Assembly (NCBI GenBank): GCA_963737075.1 | Contig: CAVTRI010000001.1 | Location: forward strand, 2,480,001 to 2,544,000 | From: CAVTRI01 sp963737075 | GTDB lineage: Bacteria > Actinomycetota > Acidimicrobiia > Acidimicrobiales > Palsa-688 | Direction of reading: 5' to 3' | Length of the DNA stretch: 64,000 bases | Part shown: positions 44,894 to 54,084 of the stretch, in pieces | Layout: every line of letters begins with the position of its first letter | How positions within the stretch are numbered: position 1 is the stretch's first letter | Program-made: the position numbers and the translations under genes | The notes under the pieces: generated by a model | The model's database searches: none | What the model was told of the DNA's origin: nothing | Seen by the model: only the letters and a program-made list of their open reading frames with translations

Positions 44894-46296
44894 ACTCCGC
44901 TCCCCAAGTGGACCCCTCCCCGCCACGATCCTCCGAATCCAAGATGGTCTCGAAGGGTCGTCCCTTCGTAATCGGTTCTGAACACACCACGCTCCTGCAG
45001 CAATGGCACCACCTGTTCGACGAACGGTTCGAGACCCGCTGGTGTGATGTGCGGGACGAGGATGAAGCCGTCGCTGGCGTCGGCTTGCACGAAACGGTTG
45101 ATGGTCTCGGCGATGGTGGTGGCCGAGCCGACGAATGACTGGCGCCCGGTCACCTCGATGATCAGCTCGCGGATTGACAGGTGCTTGGCGACCGCCTTCT
45201 CCCGCCATTCCCGTGCGGTGGCGACGGGGTCCCGGTGCATCCTGACACTGGCTCGGCCGCGGGCAATGGTGTGCGCACCCGGATCGGGATCGATGTCCGG
45301 GAGAGGGCCGTCGGGGTCGTAGGCGGACAGGTCGCGGTTCCAGACCTGTTCCAGGAACCGGATGGCCGTCTGCCCACTGACCTGCTGGAGGCGCACCTGG
45401 TGCGCCATCTCTTGTGCCTCGGCGTCGGTGTCGCCGAGCACGAAGGTCGCCGCCGGCAGGACGAGCAGATCCGAGCCGGTTCGGCCGTAGCGGGTGAGGC
45501 GCCCCTTGATGTCGGCGTAGAAGGCCCGGCCGTCCTCGAAGGTGCTGTGCCGGCTGAAGATGGCGTCGGCGGCGGACGCGGCGAATTCGCGGCCCTCTTC
45601 TGAGTCCCCCGCCTGGAAGATGACCGGCCGGCCTTGCGGGCTGCGTGGCACATTGAACTGCCCGGAGACGTCAAAGTGCCGGTCGTGGTGGTCGAACCGT
45701 CCGACGTCGGGCCGTGACAGAAACTGGCCTGACTCCTTGTCTGCCAGGATCTCGTCGCCCGTCCACGAGCCAAGGAGCTCCGACGTCGTTTGAAGGAACG
45801 TCCGGGCCCGCTCGTAGCGGTCCTCCTCGGCGAGGAACCCCCCTCGGCGAAAGTTCTCGCCGGTGAACGCGTCCCACGACGTGACGACGTTCCACGCGGC
45901 GCGCCCGCCCGAGAGGTGATCCAGGGAGGCGAACTGGCGAGCGACTTCATACGGTTCGTTGAACGTGGAATTGATCGTCCCCGCCAGACCGATCCGGTCG
46001 GTGACGGCGGCGAGCGCGGCGAGCACGGTGAACGTGTCGGGCCGCCCGACCACGTCGAGGTCATAGATCAGCCCGTTCTGCTCGCGGAGGCGGAGTCCCT
46101 CGGCGAGAAAGAGGAAGTCGAACTTGCCGCGCTCGGCGATGCGTGCGAACCGCGCGAAGGAATCGAACTCGATGTGGCTTCCAGCGGCCGGATCGCTCCA
46201 GACGGTGGTGTTGTTGACGCCGGGGAAGTGGGCGGCGAGATGGATGCGCTTGAGATTGTTGGCCAATGCCCTGGTTCCCCTGTCAGACGCCTGCAT
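44890..46296 (-). CDS. LLM class flavin-dependent monooxygenase, NtaA/SnaA/DszA-like
   Basis: 468 residues from ATG 46296; TTG 46266 is an alternative start that would avoid the 14-bp overlap with the upstream gene. Features of the large NtaA/SnaA group: IHLAAHFPGVNNTTVWSDP, DFLFLAEGLRLREQ, TINSTFNEPYEVARQFASLD, RAAWNVVTSWDAFTGENF, FNVPRSPQGRPVIFQAGDSEEGREFA, and a C-terminal FILVPHITPAGLEPFVEQVVP. These use FMNH2 from a separate reductase to oxidise C-N, C-S or C-C bonds of chelators, antibiotics or sulfur compounds. Middle gene of the operon. Confidence 0.92.
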   Translation of the reverse strand: MQASDRGTRALANNLKRIHLAAHFPGVNNTTVWSDPAAGSHIEFDSFARFARIAERGKFDFLFLAEGLRLREQNGLIYDLDVVGRPDTFTVLAALAAVTDRIGLAGTINSTFNEPYEVARQFASLDHLSGGRAAWNVVTSWDAFTGENFRRGGFLAEEDRYERARTFLQTTSELLGSWTGDEILADKESGQFLSRPDVGRFDHHDRHFDVSGQFNVPRSPQGRPVIFQAGDSEEGREFAASAADAIFSRHSTFEDGRAFYADIKGRLTRYGRTGSDLLVLPAATFVLGDTDAEAQEMAHQVRLQQVSGQTAIRFLEQVWNRDLSAYDPDGPLPDIDPDPGAHTIARGRASVRMHRDPVATAREWREKAVAKHLSIRELIIEVTGRQSFVGSATTIAETINRFVQADASDGFILVPHITPAGLEPFVEQVVPLLQERGVFRTDYEGTTLRDHLGFGGSWRGGVHLGSGV

Positions 46297-47503
46297 AGCG
46301 GTTGGCCGGCCTGTTGAGGCCGAACAGTTCACGGAGGGTCGAGCCCGTGTAGCTGCGCCGGCACCGGCCCCGCGCCTGCAGTTCGGGGACGAGGCCGCGG
46401 CTGATCTGGTCGAGGTCGTGAGGCAAAGCGGCGGGTCGCAGCCGGAAGCCGTCGAGGCCGGTGGCAGCCCACTCGTCCAGGAGATCGGCGAGCCGGGCCG
46501 GGGATCCCACGAACACTGCGGCGTCGCCGCGTTGCTCTCGTCCCGCCCAGCGGTCGAGGCGCTCTTTTCGGATCGCGGCCCGAGCCTCGGTGTCGTCCAG
46601 GTACACGACCAGGTCGGCCAGGACCCGCACGGTCCCTACTGGTCGTCCGGCTGACCGCTCTTCTCGGCGTATCACCTGGAGGATTCCGGTCGCCTGCTCG
46701 GGATCCTGCGGCGTAATGAAGCCGATGTCGGTTGCGCGGGCGATCAGTTGATAGGGCCGCGGCCCGTGACCGAGCGCGGCGACCAGGGGTTGGCCCTGCG
46801 GCGCCCGGGGCGTGATCGACGGACCTCGAACCGAGAACCAGCGTCCGGAGAAGTCGATGTAGTGCAGCTTGTCGCGGTCAATGAATCGTCCCGTCGTCAC
46901 GTCGCGGATCTCGGCGTCGTCCTCCCAGCTATCCCAGAGCTTCCGGACGACCTCGACGTAGTCCTCCGCCTCTTCAAACAGGTCTGCCGTCAGGCTGGTC
47001 GCCGGGTCGTCGCGTGGCCCGGTGTTGATATCGGGGAGCTGCCGCCGGCCGAAGTGCCGCGCCTCATCAGGCCGGCCCGAAATCTGCACCCGGACCCCGG
47101 CCCGGCCCTGGCTGACGTAATCGAGCGTGGCGACGGCCTTGGATATGTGGAACGGCTCGGTGTGGGTCACGTGCACGGTCGGAATGAGCCCAATTCCCGT
47201 TGTCGTCGGCGCCACCCGTGACGCGATCAGGACCGCGTCCAGTCGACCTCGCACCCGGTCTGTCCGCTGGTCGGGCTCGAATGGGCGCTCCGACTGAAGC
47301 CTGAGGGCATCCTCGATGGTGAGAAAGTCGAGCAGCCCTCGCTCCGCCCGTGCGGCCAGATCAACCCAGTATTCGGCGCCGAACAGTGCTTGCGGCCGGG
47401 CCTCGGCTTCCCGCCATGCTGCGGGGTGCCAGCCGGCACCGTCCAACGCCACACCCAGATGGATGTGCCCGGTCTCGCTCCTGGGGGCTTCTGCGAACGA
47501 CAT
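46283..47503 (-). CDS. LLM class flavin-dependent oxidoreductase
   Basis: 406 residues from ATG 47503, with only a weak GGAC ribosome site; a longer frame to 47581 has no family match. Sequence: IHLGVALDGAGWHPAAWREA, LLDFLTIEDALRLQSERPF, TGIGLIPTVHVTHTEPFHIS, RAGVRVQISGRPDEARHFGRR, FSVRGPSITPRAPQGQPLVAA. It is a distinct branch from the two genes downstream but carries the same NtaA-type C-terminal pattern (DGFRLRPAALPHDLDQI, LFGLNRP). First of the three-gene LLM operon. Three different monooxygenases together suggest stepwise attack on one compound class. Confidence 0.91.
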   Translation of the reverse strand: MSFAEAPRSETGHIHLGVALDGAGWHPAAWREAEARPQALFGAEYWVDLAARAERGLLDFLTIEDALRLQSERPFEPDQRTDRVRGRLDAVLIASRVAPTTTGIGLIPTVHVTHTEPFHISKAVATLDYVSQGRAGVRVQISGRPDEARHFGRRQLPDINTGPRDDPATSLTADLFEEAEDYVEVVRKLWDSWEDDAEIRDVTTGRFIDRDKLHYIDFSGRWFSVRGPSITPRAPQGQPLVAALGHGPRPYQLIARATDIGFITPQDPEQATGILQVIRREERSAGRPVGTVRVLADLVVYLDDTEARAAIRKERLDRWAGREQRGDAAVFVGSPARLADLLDEWAATGLDGFRLRPAALPHDLDQISRGLVPELQARGRCRRSYTGSTLRELFGLNRPANRYAGV

Positions 47504-47596
47504 TCGAGTCCAAGAAACAGTTTGCGCCGCGGACGCTGGGCAACGTCCAAGCCTACGCTTCAGGCCGGCAATTGTCAACAAACTCGATTGAGATAC

Positions 47597-47908
47597 TCAG
47601 CTATGGGCGCTCGTTAGAAGCGCGCCCTGCATGCGCCGCCGGATCTCGGTCGGGTATTCGGGAAAGTAGCGGCCGATCACCTCCAGGCTGAACCGCCTGA
47701 GAATCGCCGTCGGTGGCTCCCGCTCGAGCAAGAATGCGAACGAGGCACGCACCAACTCCACCTCGGCGGTCTCGTCATCGCCCAACTCGGCCGCCAGATC
47801 CTCCGGCACTTCCACCATGTGGTCTGTCATGGTGTGAGGTCCCCCGACCTCGACCCGGAAGTTTCTTCCGCCCTGCGGCGACACCAGCACTTCCACATCG
47901 TCGGTCAT
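47597..47908 (-). CDS. conserved hypothetical protein, 103 aa
   Basis: Start ATG 47908; a longer frame upstream is intergenic. Two-part layout: a beta-rich N-terminus (DDVEVLVSPQGGRNFRVEVG, DHMVEVPEDLAAELGDDETA) and a helical C-terminus (VELVRASFAFLLEREPPTAI, LRRFSLEVIGRYFPEYPTEI, RRRM). I recognise this architecture as a small actinobacterial protein of unknown role, but know no function. No signal or membrane segment. It is divergent from the methyltransferase and lies upstream of the LLM operon, 93 bp away, so it could share its transcript. Confidence 0.75.
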   Translation of the reverse strand: MTDDVEVLVSPQGGRNFRVEVGGPHTMTDHMVEVPEDLAAELGDDETAEVELVRASFAFLLEREPPTAILRRFSLEVIGRYFPEYPTEIRRRMQGALLTSAHS

Positions 47909-48134
47909 CGCACGTGCGCTTCGACAAAACCGATCGATCCCTGCTGGCAATAGAGGATCTTCTTGTACGGGTGCGAGCCGCGTACGTGTAGCCGGGAGCT
48001 TGTGGTGGCGACCGAGCGCGCCCGGACAGGTTTTTGGCCACGTACTCGTTGCCCGTGATCGTGAGATTATGGAAATTGCCGGTCCGCCGCCGCCGAGCCA
48101 GTGGTCAAGCCCAGTACCGGCAGGACAATGGCCC

Positions 48135-48878
48135 ATGACCTACCACTATGACCGGATCGGCACCGTCTACGCGGCGTACCGGCGGGGGGATCCTCGTATC
48201 AGGGGTCAGATCGAGCGGGCGCTGGGTAACGCGATCTCAGTGGTCGACGTGGGAGCCGGGACAGGCGCGTACAGCCCGCACGACCGCCGAGTGGTGGCTG
48301 TCGAGCCTTCGGAGGTGATGATCGCCCAGCGGCTCCCCGAGGCTGGCCCCGTGTTGCGGGCGTGCGCCGAAGCGTTGCCGTTCCGCAACGGTGCCTTCGA
48401 CGCCGCGCTCGCCACCTTTACTGTTCACCATTGGAACGACCCCGTCGCCGGTCTTCGCGAGATGCGCCGGGTTGCTGGCCGCCAGGTGGTTCTGACCTTC
48501 GAGCAGCGCGAGCAGTGGCTGGACGAGTTCTGGTTGACCCGGGACTATCTGCCGAGACACCGCCTCCCCTTGTCGATGTTCTCGTGGCTCGAACCCGTTG
48601 TACAAGAGCTCACGCCCATTGAGGTCGAGATCGTCCCGGTGCCTGACGACTGCGAGGACGGCTTCCTCTGTGCCTACTGGAAGCGGCCGGAGGCTTATCT
48701 CGACCCTGGCGTCCGTGCCTCGATCTCGGCCCTGGCAGCCATCCCTGACGAGGACCTCGAGCCTGGCCTCGCTCAACTGAGGGAGGACGTCCGATCCGGC
48801 GCCTGGGCGGCGCGCAATCGGGCGTTGCTTCATCTCGATGCGTACGACTGGGGCTACCGGCTCGTCACCTGTGAGTGA
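48135..48878 (+). CDS. class I SAM-dependent methyltransferase
   Basis: 247 residues from ATG 48135. Begins TYHYDRIGTVYAAYRRGDPR and has the SAM motif VVDVGAGTGAYS near residue 37, an acidic strand end VVAVEPSEVMIAQ, AEALPFRNGAFDAALATFT (motif II) and MRRVAGRQVVLTF. The C-terminal part (about 140-247) has a divergent cap. The fold fits ubiquinone/UbiE-type small-molecule methyltransferases. The substrate is unknown. It marks the transition from catabolic to more general genes. Confidence 0.9.
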   Translation: MTYHYDRIGTVYAAYRRGDPRIRGQIERALGNAISVVDVGAGTGAYSPHDRRVVAVEPSEVMIAQRLPEAGPVLRACAEALPFRNGAFDAALATFTVHHWNDPVAGLREMRRVAGRQVVLTFEQREQWLDEFWLTRDYLPRHRLPLSMFSWLEPVVQELTPIEVEIVPVPDDCEDGFLCAYWKRPEAYLDPGVRASISALAAIPDEDLEPGLAQLREDVRSGAWAARNRALLHLDAYDWGYRLVTCE

Positions 48879-48940
48879 GCTTCCGCCCGGAAAGCAATCG
48901 GTAGAGTCGACGTGACCCCATCGATCGAAGGGAGCACACC

Positions 48941-49714
48941 GTGGCCGAGCGAACCTCGTACAAGCCCGGAACCCCCTGCTGGGTGGATCTGGGCACCCCC
49001 GACACCAAGGACGCTTCCCGTTTCTACAGCGAGCTATTCGGCTGGGCAGCCGGGATCGACCCCCGGCCGGAAGCCGGAGGGTACGGCATGTTCACCTTCC
49101 GCGGCCGCAACGTGGCCGGTCTCGGGCCGCAAACGCAACCGGGGCCTCCGTTCTGGACGGTGTACGTGTCGGTGGCAGACGCCGACGCCACCGCCGCCAG
49201 AGTCATAGCCAATGCCGGCGAAGTTGTCGCCGGTCCGATGGACGTCTTGGACGCCGGGCGCATGGCCGTCGCCCGCGACCCTGCGGGGACGTTCATCTCC
49301 TTCTGGCAGCCCAAGGAGCACATCGGCGCCCAGCTCGTCAACGAAGTGGGTGCGTTCACCTGGAACGAGCTGGCGACCACCGACATGGCGAAGACCCGCG
49401 CCTTCTACACCTCAGTGTTCGGGTGGGGGCTGGAAGGCGAGCCCGGCAACGACCAGGCGGCAATTTTCACCGTTGACGGAGCCGTGATATGCGGTGCCCA
49501 CGCAGCTGGGCCGGGCGAGTTCCCGGCGTGGTCGGTGTGGTTCTCGGTCGAGGACTGCGACGCCTCCGCTGCGCGCGCCGCCGACCTGGGCGGCAACGTC
49601 GTGATGCCGCCGAGCGACATGGACTTCGGGCGAGGCGCGGTCGTCACCGACCCTCAAGGAGCGGCATTCGGCATCGGCGCCGTCAAGCCCGACATGGTCG
49701 CCGGCACGCAGTAA
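48941..49714 (+). CDS. VOC family protein, two glyoxalase-like domains
   Basis: 257 residues from GTG 48941 (GAAGGGAG upstream). Two vicinal-oxygen-chelate units: the first has CWVDLGTPDTKDASRFYSEL, GGYGMFTFRGRNVAG and AVARDPAGTFISFWQP; the second has FTWNELATTDMAKTRAFYTS, AIFTVDGAVICG and VVTDPQGAAFGIGAV. The FYSELFGW/FYTSVFGW pairs mark each domain. Metal ligands are not all evident, so it may be a binding protein (as in bleomycin-resistance-like proteins) rather than an enzyme. It follows the methyltransferase by 62 bp. Confidence 0.9.
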   Translation: MAERTSYKPGTPCWVDLGTPDTKDASRFYSELFGWAAGIDPRPEAGGYGMFTFRGRNVAGLGPQTQPGPPFWTVYVSVADADATAARVIANAGEVVAGPMDVLDAGRMAVARDPAGTFISFWQPKEHIGAQLVNEVGAFTWNELATTDMAKTRAFYTSVFGWGLEGEPGNDQAAIFTVDGAVICGAHAAGPGEFPAWSVWFSVEDCDASAARAADLGGNVVMPPSDMDFGRGAVVTDPQGAAFGIGAVKPDMVAGTQ

Positions 49715-49789
49715 AGGCGGCCAAAGGCTGGTCAGGCCCTTTGCCCGCTCGGATCGACCGAACGGCAAGGGATCCGCCTTACTGGAGGC

Positions 49790-52700
49790 TCACGGGCCGA
49801 CCATGTAGCTGTAAGGGAAGGTCACCAGCTCGTCTGAGCTGATGGTGTTGAAGTTGAAGGTTTCCAGGGTGAGGGTCCCGCTCACCGGCGTTCCCGCCGA
49901 GTCGGTGGGTCTGATCGTCACCGTGATGTCCGCGCTCTGCCCTGGGTTGAGGACCAAGGGGTTGTACGAGGTGGTACCCACCTCGATGTCGCTCCAGATG
50001 TTGCCGGCTGAGGTCGATACGTCGGGAGCGAACTGCTTGCTAAGGGCATCGGCTCCGCACGTGAAGGTGGTGGTGGGGACCGGCCCCGCGAAGGGGCCCT
50101 GCTCCGACGGGGCGCAGGACCAAGCCGACGCCGGCAGCTCGGCCGCCATCGGGGTGGCGATGGCCGCGTCCCCGATCGACACCGCGTCCACATCCGGGGT
50201 GCCGAAGTTGGGGCTGACGTCCAGGGTGATGGGCACCGTGGACAGGGCCTCGATTCCGGCCAGCGGACTGAAGGGCGGCACGACGAACTGCGGGATCAGC
50301 GAGCTGTTGGTGATCGGCAGGGGGTCGGTGGTGGGTGTCAGGCTGCTGAGGGGCAGCAAGAATCTGCTGGGTCCGGCGCGCGTCGACCATGTAGCCCTCC
50401 GGGGTGCTGCCGGTGTTGGTCACATGGATGGTCGCCACAAGCGTCGAACCGGATTTGATGACCTGGCGCAGGCTCACCGGCAGACCAGTGGCCTGGACGG
50501 ACACGGTGTCGTAGCGCAGGGTCGCCGCGAAGGTGGTGGAAGTCTGCACCGAGTCGACGTTGTTGACCTGGACGACCAGGAGTGACCACAGGCCGGGCGC
50601 GGGGTTCTGGCGGGACAGGTGGATGTCCTGGAGCTGAACGCCTGAGCCGTCCCAGAGCGCCGAGCTCTGCACGTCGACCGGGGTGCCGGCCGGGTCGACC
50701 AGGAAGGCCAGCACCTGGAAGCCGGCGCCGTTGATGTGTACGTCGGCGTTGAGGTCACGATGGGTCCCGTTGACGGTGAATTGGTAGGGAAGCTCCTGGC
50801 CGAAGAAGGCCATGCGGGCGTTGCCACCTGTGATGGTGCCGGTGAAGGGCTGGCCGACTGACGCCAGGCTGCGCAAGGTGATGGGCACGGTACCCCACGG
50901 CACCCCGCTGGCCGGCGTGCCGAAGATCAGCGATTCCGAGGTGTCGCCGGGGCTGCCCGGTGTGTGGACGGTGACGTCGAACGTCGTCGACGCGCCCGGA
51001 GCCAGTGTGGCCGCTGCTGGCACCACTGCGCCGCTAACACTTTGGAATGACTGGGAGGTGAGGCTGAACGACAGGGGCCCGGTATAGGAGTCAGGGCCGG
51101 CGAAGGCGGTGTCGAAGACCAGGAAGGTCCAGGTCCCGGGCTGGGCGTCGTGCACTTCAGCTTCGCTGAATCCACCGGCCGTGAAACCGACCGGCCCCTG
51201 AGGCCGCGACTGCATCACCAGCCGGTCCTCCGGGTCGAACAGGTCGAAGCGGATGGTCTGGAACTGGGCCGACGGGGGTTGGTCCCAGGCGATGGAGGCG
51301 TGCAGGCGGGCCGTGCCGGGCGGGACCGTGAACTTGAACTGGTGCAGGTCGCCCACCGTGGCGCCGCTTTGATAGGTGAACGTGGGATCGGCGGCCTGGT
51401 TGAGGTTGAGCTGCCCACTGAGAATCGTGGTCGGGGCGCTCAGGGCGCGTACCGAAGGCCGGACAGTCTGCACCGAGGCCCCGTCATTGGTCACCGTGAC
51501 CGACGTAGTGCTGGCCGAGTTGGCGGCCCCGATGGCGTTTATGGCGTTAGGCCCGTACAGGAGGGCGTCACCCTGCCGGCCCGGGCTCGGCGACGGGGAG
51601 CCGCTGGTCCGCGCCGCCTGGACCGCCCGCAGGGCGTCGATGAGCCCGGCACCCTGGTCAGCGGCCCGGGAGTCGATGTCACGCGAAGTGCTCATCAGGA
51701 TCTGCTTGACGAGCGCCGGCGAAGGGGTGGCACCTCCGTGGGTTTGCCGGTAGGACTGGATGACCAGCGCCGCGGTGCCCGCGGTGAGCGGGGCCGCCTC
51801 GCTGGTGCCACCGAACGCCTCTATGGGCTGGGGGCTCGGGCCCTTGTAGGGGTCGGCACATTCGAGGAACGTCGAGGTGTTCGTTGAGCAGTCGGACCAG
51901 TTGGCCTCGCCGGGGGCCACGACCTCGATGGTCCGGTTGGCCTCGGTGACACCCGAACTGCTGAGCCCCGAGATTCTGATCGCTGAGCCAGCCCTGCCCC
52001 TTGTCGGCGCTGGTGCACGGGTTGTGGGACACGCACTGAATGCCGTACGAGGTCGTCTGCTGGTACAGCCGGTAGTCGGTGGTGGCCCCGGCGGCGATGA
52101 CGCCGGGATCGACGGCCGGCGTCCCGATGGTGTTCGTCCCTCCGGCGTCGCCGCTGCTGACGACCACCGTCAGGCCGGCGTTGACCGCATCCTGGTCGGC
52201 GACGGCGATGGGGTCCGTGCCGGGGTTGGGGACTGGGTTGCCGCCGAAGGATTCGCTCAGGATGTCGACGTGGTCGACACTGACGGCGTAGTCGATGCCT
52301 TGCAGGATCTCGCTGTTGAAGGCGAAGTTGGTGGCTCCGAAGACCTTCATGACCGCCAGGTCGGCGCCCGGGGCGACGCCCTGGATGCGGATGTTGCAGC
52401 CGGCTGGCAGCGGATGGGCGGGGTTGACTTCCCCGCTCAGATCGTAGGTCTGGGTGCCCTGGGAGATGATGGAGCTGGCGTCGCCGAAGGCTTCAGCCCC
52501 GCCGGTGACGCCATTCGTGCCTTCTCCGGTGAAGTCCTGATAATCGAAGATGGCGGACTTGCCACCCCGCATAAAGTCGGGGATGTTGGGATCCAGGCCG
52601 TCAGGAAACACGGCGACCTTGACGCCCGCCCCGTTGGCCAGATCGTGCGCCGCGGGCTGGGTGGCGCCCGGGCCGAAGTCGACGAACATCGATTGCAGTG

Positions 52701-53256
52701 CTTCTGGCTCCAGGATCGGTTTGGCCGGATTGGACGGACAGGCGACAGCCGGTGTGCCGGAACCGACCGTGTTCGGTGCTGCCGTCTTCGCAGGAGTGGG
52801 CGCGGCCACGATTTGAGGGGTCGACTGCGGCGCCTGGACCACCGTGTCAGGAACGACGCTCAGGACCGCGGGGTCGCTTTGCAGGCGGTTGGCCTCGGCC
52901 TGGGAGACGGTCGCCGAGACGGCGTTGACGAAGGAATAGGAGTGCAGATTGACGGCATGAAGCTGGCCGAGCTCACTGACGATCGGCCGCTGGTCGGCGC
53001 CGAGCCGGGCGGCCCGACCGGCGGGCAGGGTCGGCGCCTCGGGATGCTGGTTGCGGAGGAGGATGATGACCTTGTCGGTCGCGTTCTGGGAAAGCTGCGC
53101 GATCTGGGCTGGGCTCAGTGGTGAAAGGTACGTCTTCGGGACCGCGGGCTTGGTGCCATTGGTGCTGCCGTAGACCGGGCTGGTCCCCATGGCGGTGGCG
53201 AGCGCGGCCACAGCCGCAACGGTCATGGACGTCCGCAAGGCGCGCTGCCTACGCAT
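49790..53256 (-). pseudogene. secreted subtilisin/sedolisin-superfamily protease, two frame breaks
   Basis: Starts at ATG 53256 with a Sec signal (MRRQRALRTSMTVAAVAALA). Then come a propeptide-like part and the protease domain: VAVFPDGLDPNIPDF, GGAEAFGDASSIISQG, GVAPGADLAVMKVFG, VVVSSGDAGGTNTIG and FGGTSEAAPLTAGTAALV. A large beta-rich C-terminal region follows (Ig/pre-peptidase-like repeats). Two frame changes are needed, near 51965-51980 (LSDQN to ISGLSSSGVTEANRT) and near 50360-50370 (ARRTQQ to FLLPLSSLTPTT), to reach the end FPYSYMVGP. The reconstructed product is about 1150 residues. It is either decayed or affected by sequence errors. Confidence 0.85.
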
Positions 53257-53356
53257 CCGTCGTTTCCCCCCTCTCGATCTCCCAGAGTTTCAGCGACACC
53301 GCGGCGAACATCAGGCTCGATCTGCGGTTCACGTGACTCCCCCTGGCGTGGTGACG

Positions 53357-53405
53357 GTTGCGTCGGATCGGCGCCAGTTTGGCTTGCCATTGGCGCCGTC
53401 GCAAC
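53357..53405 (-). terminator. nested inverted repeat downstream of rsfS
   Basis: The core CGGCGCCA (53369-53376) / TGGCGCCG (53391-53398) is a perfect 8-bp stem. The loop contains an inner TGGC/GCCA, and outer arms GTTGCG (53357-53362) / CGCAAC (53400-53405) extend it with bulges. It lies 48 bp after the rsfS stop and before the protease promoter on the same strand. It could be a terminator of the nadD operon or an operator. No T-run follows. Confidence 0.5.
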
Positions 53406-53452
53406 TCTTTCCGTGGGGAAGATGATGCGACGCGTGGTCAGGAGTGGGGCGC

Positions 53453-53818
53453 TTACAGCGCTCCCGCGACCTCCCAGGTGCGCTGCTCGGCATCCGCCCA
53501 CAGGCGCTCCAACTGGTAGAAGTGGCGCGCCTCGTCCAGGAAGACGTGGACGACGAAGTCGCCGTAGTCCATCAGCACCCAGCGGGCGTCGTCGAGGCCT
53601 TCGACACTGATCGGCGCCGGGCCCCCCTTCGCCTTGATCAGCCGCTCGATCTCTTCGGCGATCGTCCGCACCTGGCGCGGGTTGGACGCGCTGGTGACGA
53701 CGAAGGCGTCGGTGATCGACAGCAGCTGGCCGACTTCCAGCACCACTGTGTCCTCGCCCTTTTTCTCGGCCGCGGCCTGGGCAGCAACGGCGGCCCAATC
53801 GGGGCGGGGCAGGGTCAT
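53453..53818 (-). CDS. rsfS: ribosome silencing factor RsfS
   Basis: 121 residues from ATG 53818 with GGAGGA upstream. Typical RsfS/Iojap sequence: WAAVAAQAAAEKKGEDTVVL, ITDAFVVTSASNPRQVRTIA, DDARWVLMDYGDFVVHVFLD, ARHFYQLERLWADAEQ. RsfS binds ribosomal protein L14 and blocks subunit joining when nutrients are scarce. Its ATG overlaps the stop of the one-TM gene (ATGA). As in many actinobacteria it sits downstream of nadD in the same operon. Confidence 0.96.
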   Translation of the reverse strand: MTLPRPDWAAVAAQAAAEKKGEDTVVLEVGQLLSITDAFVVTSASNPRQVRTIAEEIERLIKAKGGPAPISVEGLDDARWVLMDYGDFVVHVFLDEARHFYQLERLWADAEQRTWEVAGAL

Positions 53819-54084
53819 GGGGTTCCTCCTGGGACGACAAATGTGGGAGTCGACGTCGAGGCTGGGGAGACCGCCCCCGGGCTGCTGTCGAGCCATTCGA
53901 GCCCGAGCAGCAACAAGGTGACCACGAGGACGAAGACGAGGACGAGGACGGACAGGATCTCCTCTCCCAGGCGCCGACGCAGCAGGGGGCGTTGCCGGGA
54001 CGCGTGTCGCCGCACTCCTCCGGGGCTCGCGGCGCGGACCCGGTGCGTGCCGCCATGCGAGAGCGCGGGACGGACCGTCGTCAT
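53815..54084 (-). CDS. small single-pass membrane protein between nadD and rsfS
   Basis: 89 residues from ATG 54084, overlapping the nadD stop by 4 bp; its own stop overlaps rsfS by 4 bp. The N-terminal half is basic and cytosolic (RVRAASPGGVRRHASRQRPL), then a transmembrane helix LSVLVLVFVLVVTLLLLGLEW and a short Ser/Thr/Pro-rich outer tail (SPASTSTPTFVVPGG). By the positive-inside rule the N-terminus faces the cytosol. Other actinobacteria often have an LCP-family gene at this place; this one is far too short for that. Function unknown, but the tight coupling argues it is real. Confidence 0.8.
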   Translation of the reverse strand: MTTVRPALSHGGTHRVRAASPGGVRRHASRQRPLLRRRLGEEILSVLVLVFVLVVTLLLLGLEWLDSSPGAVSPASTSTPTFVVPGGTP

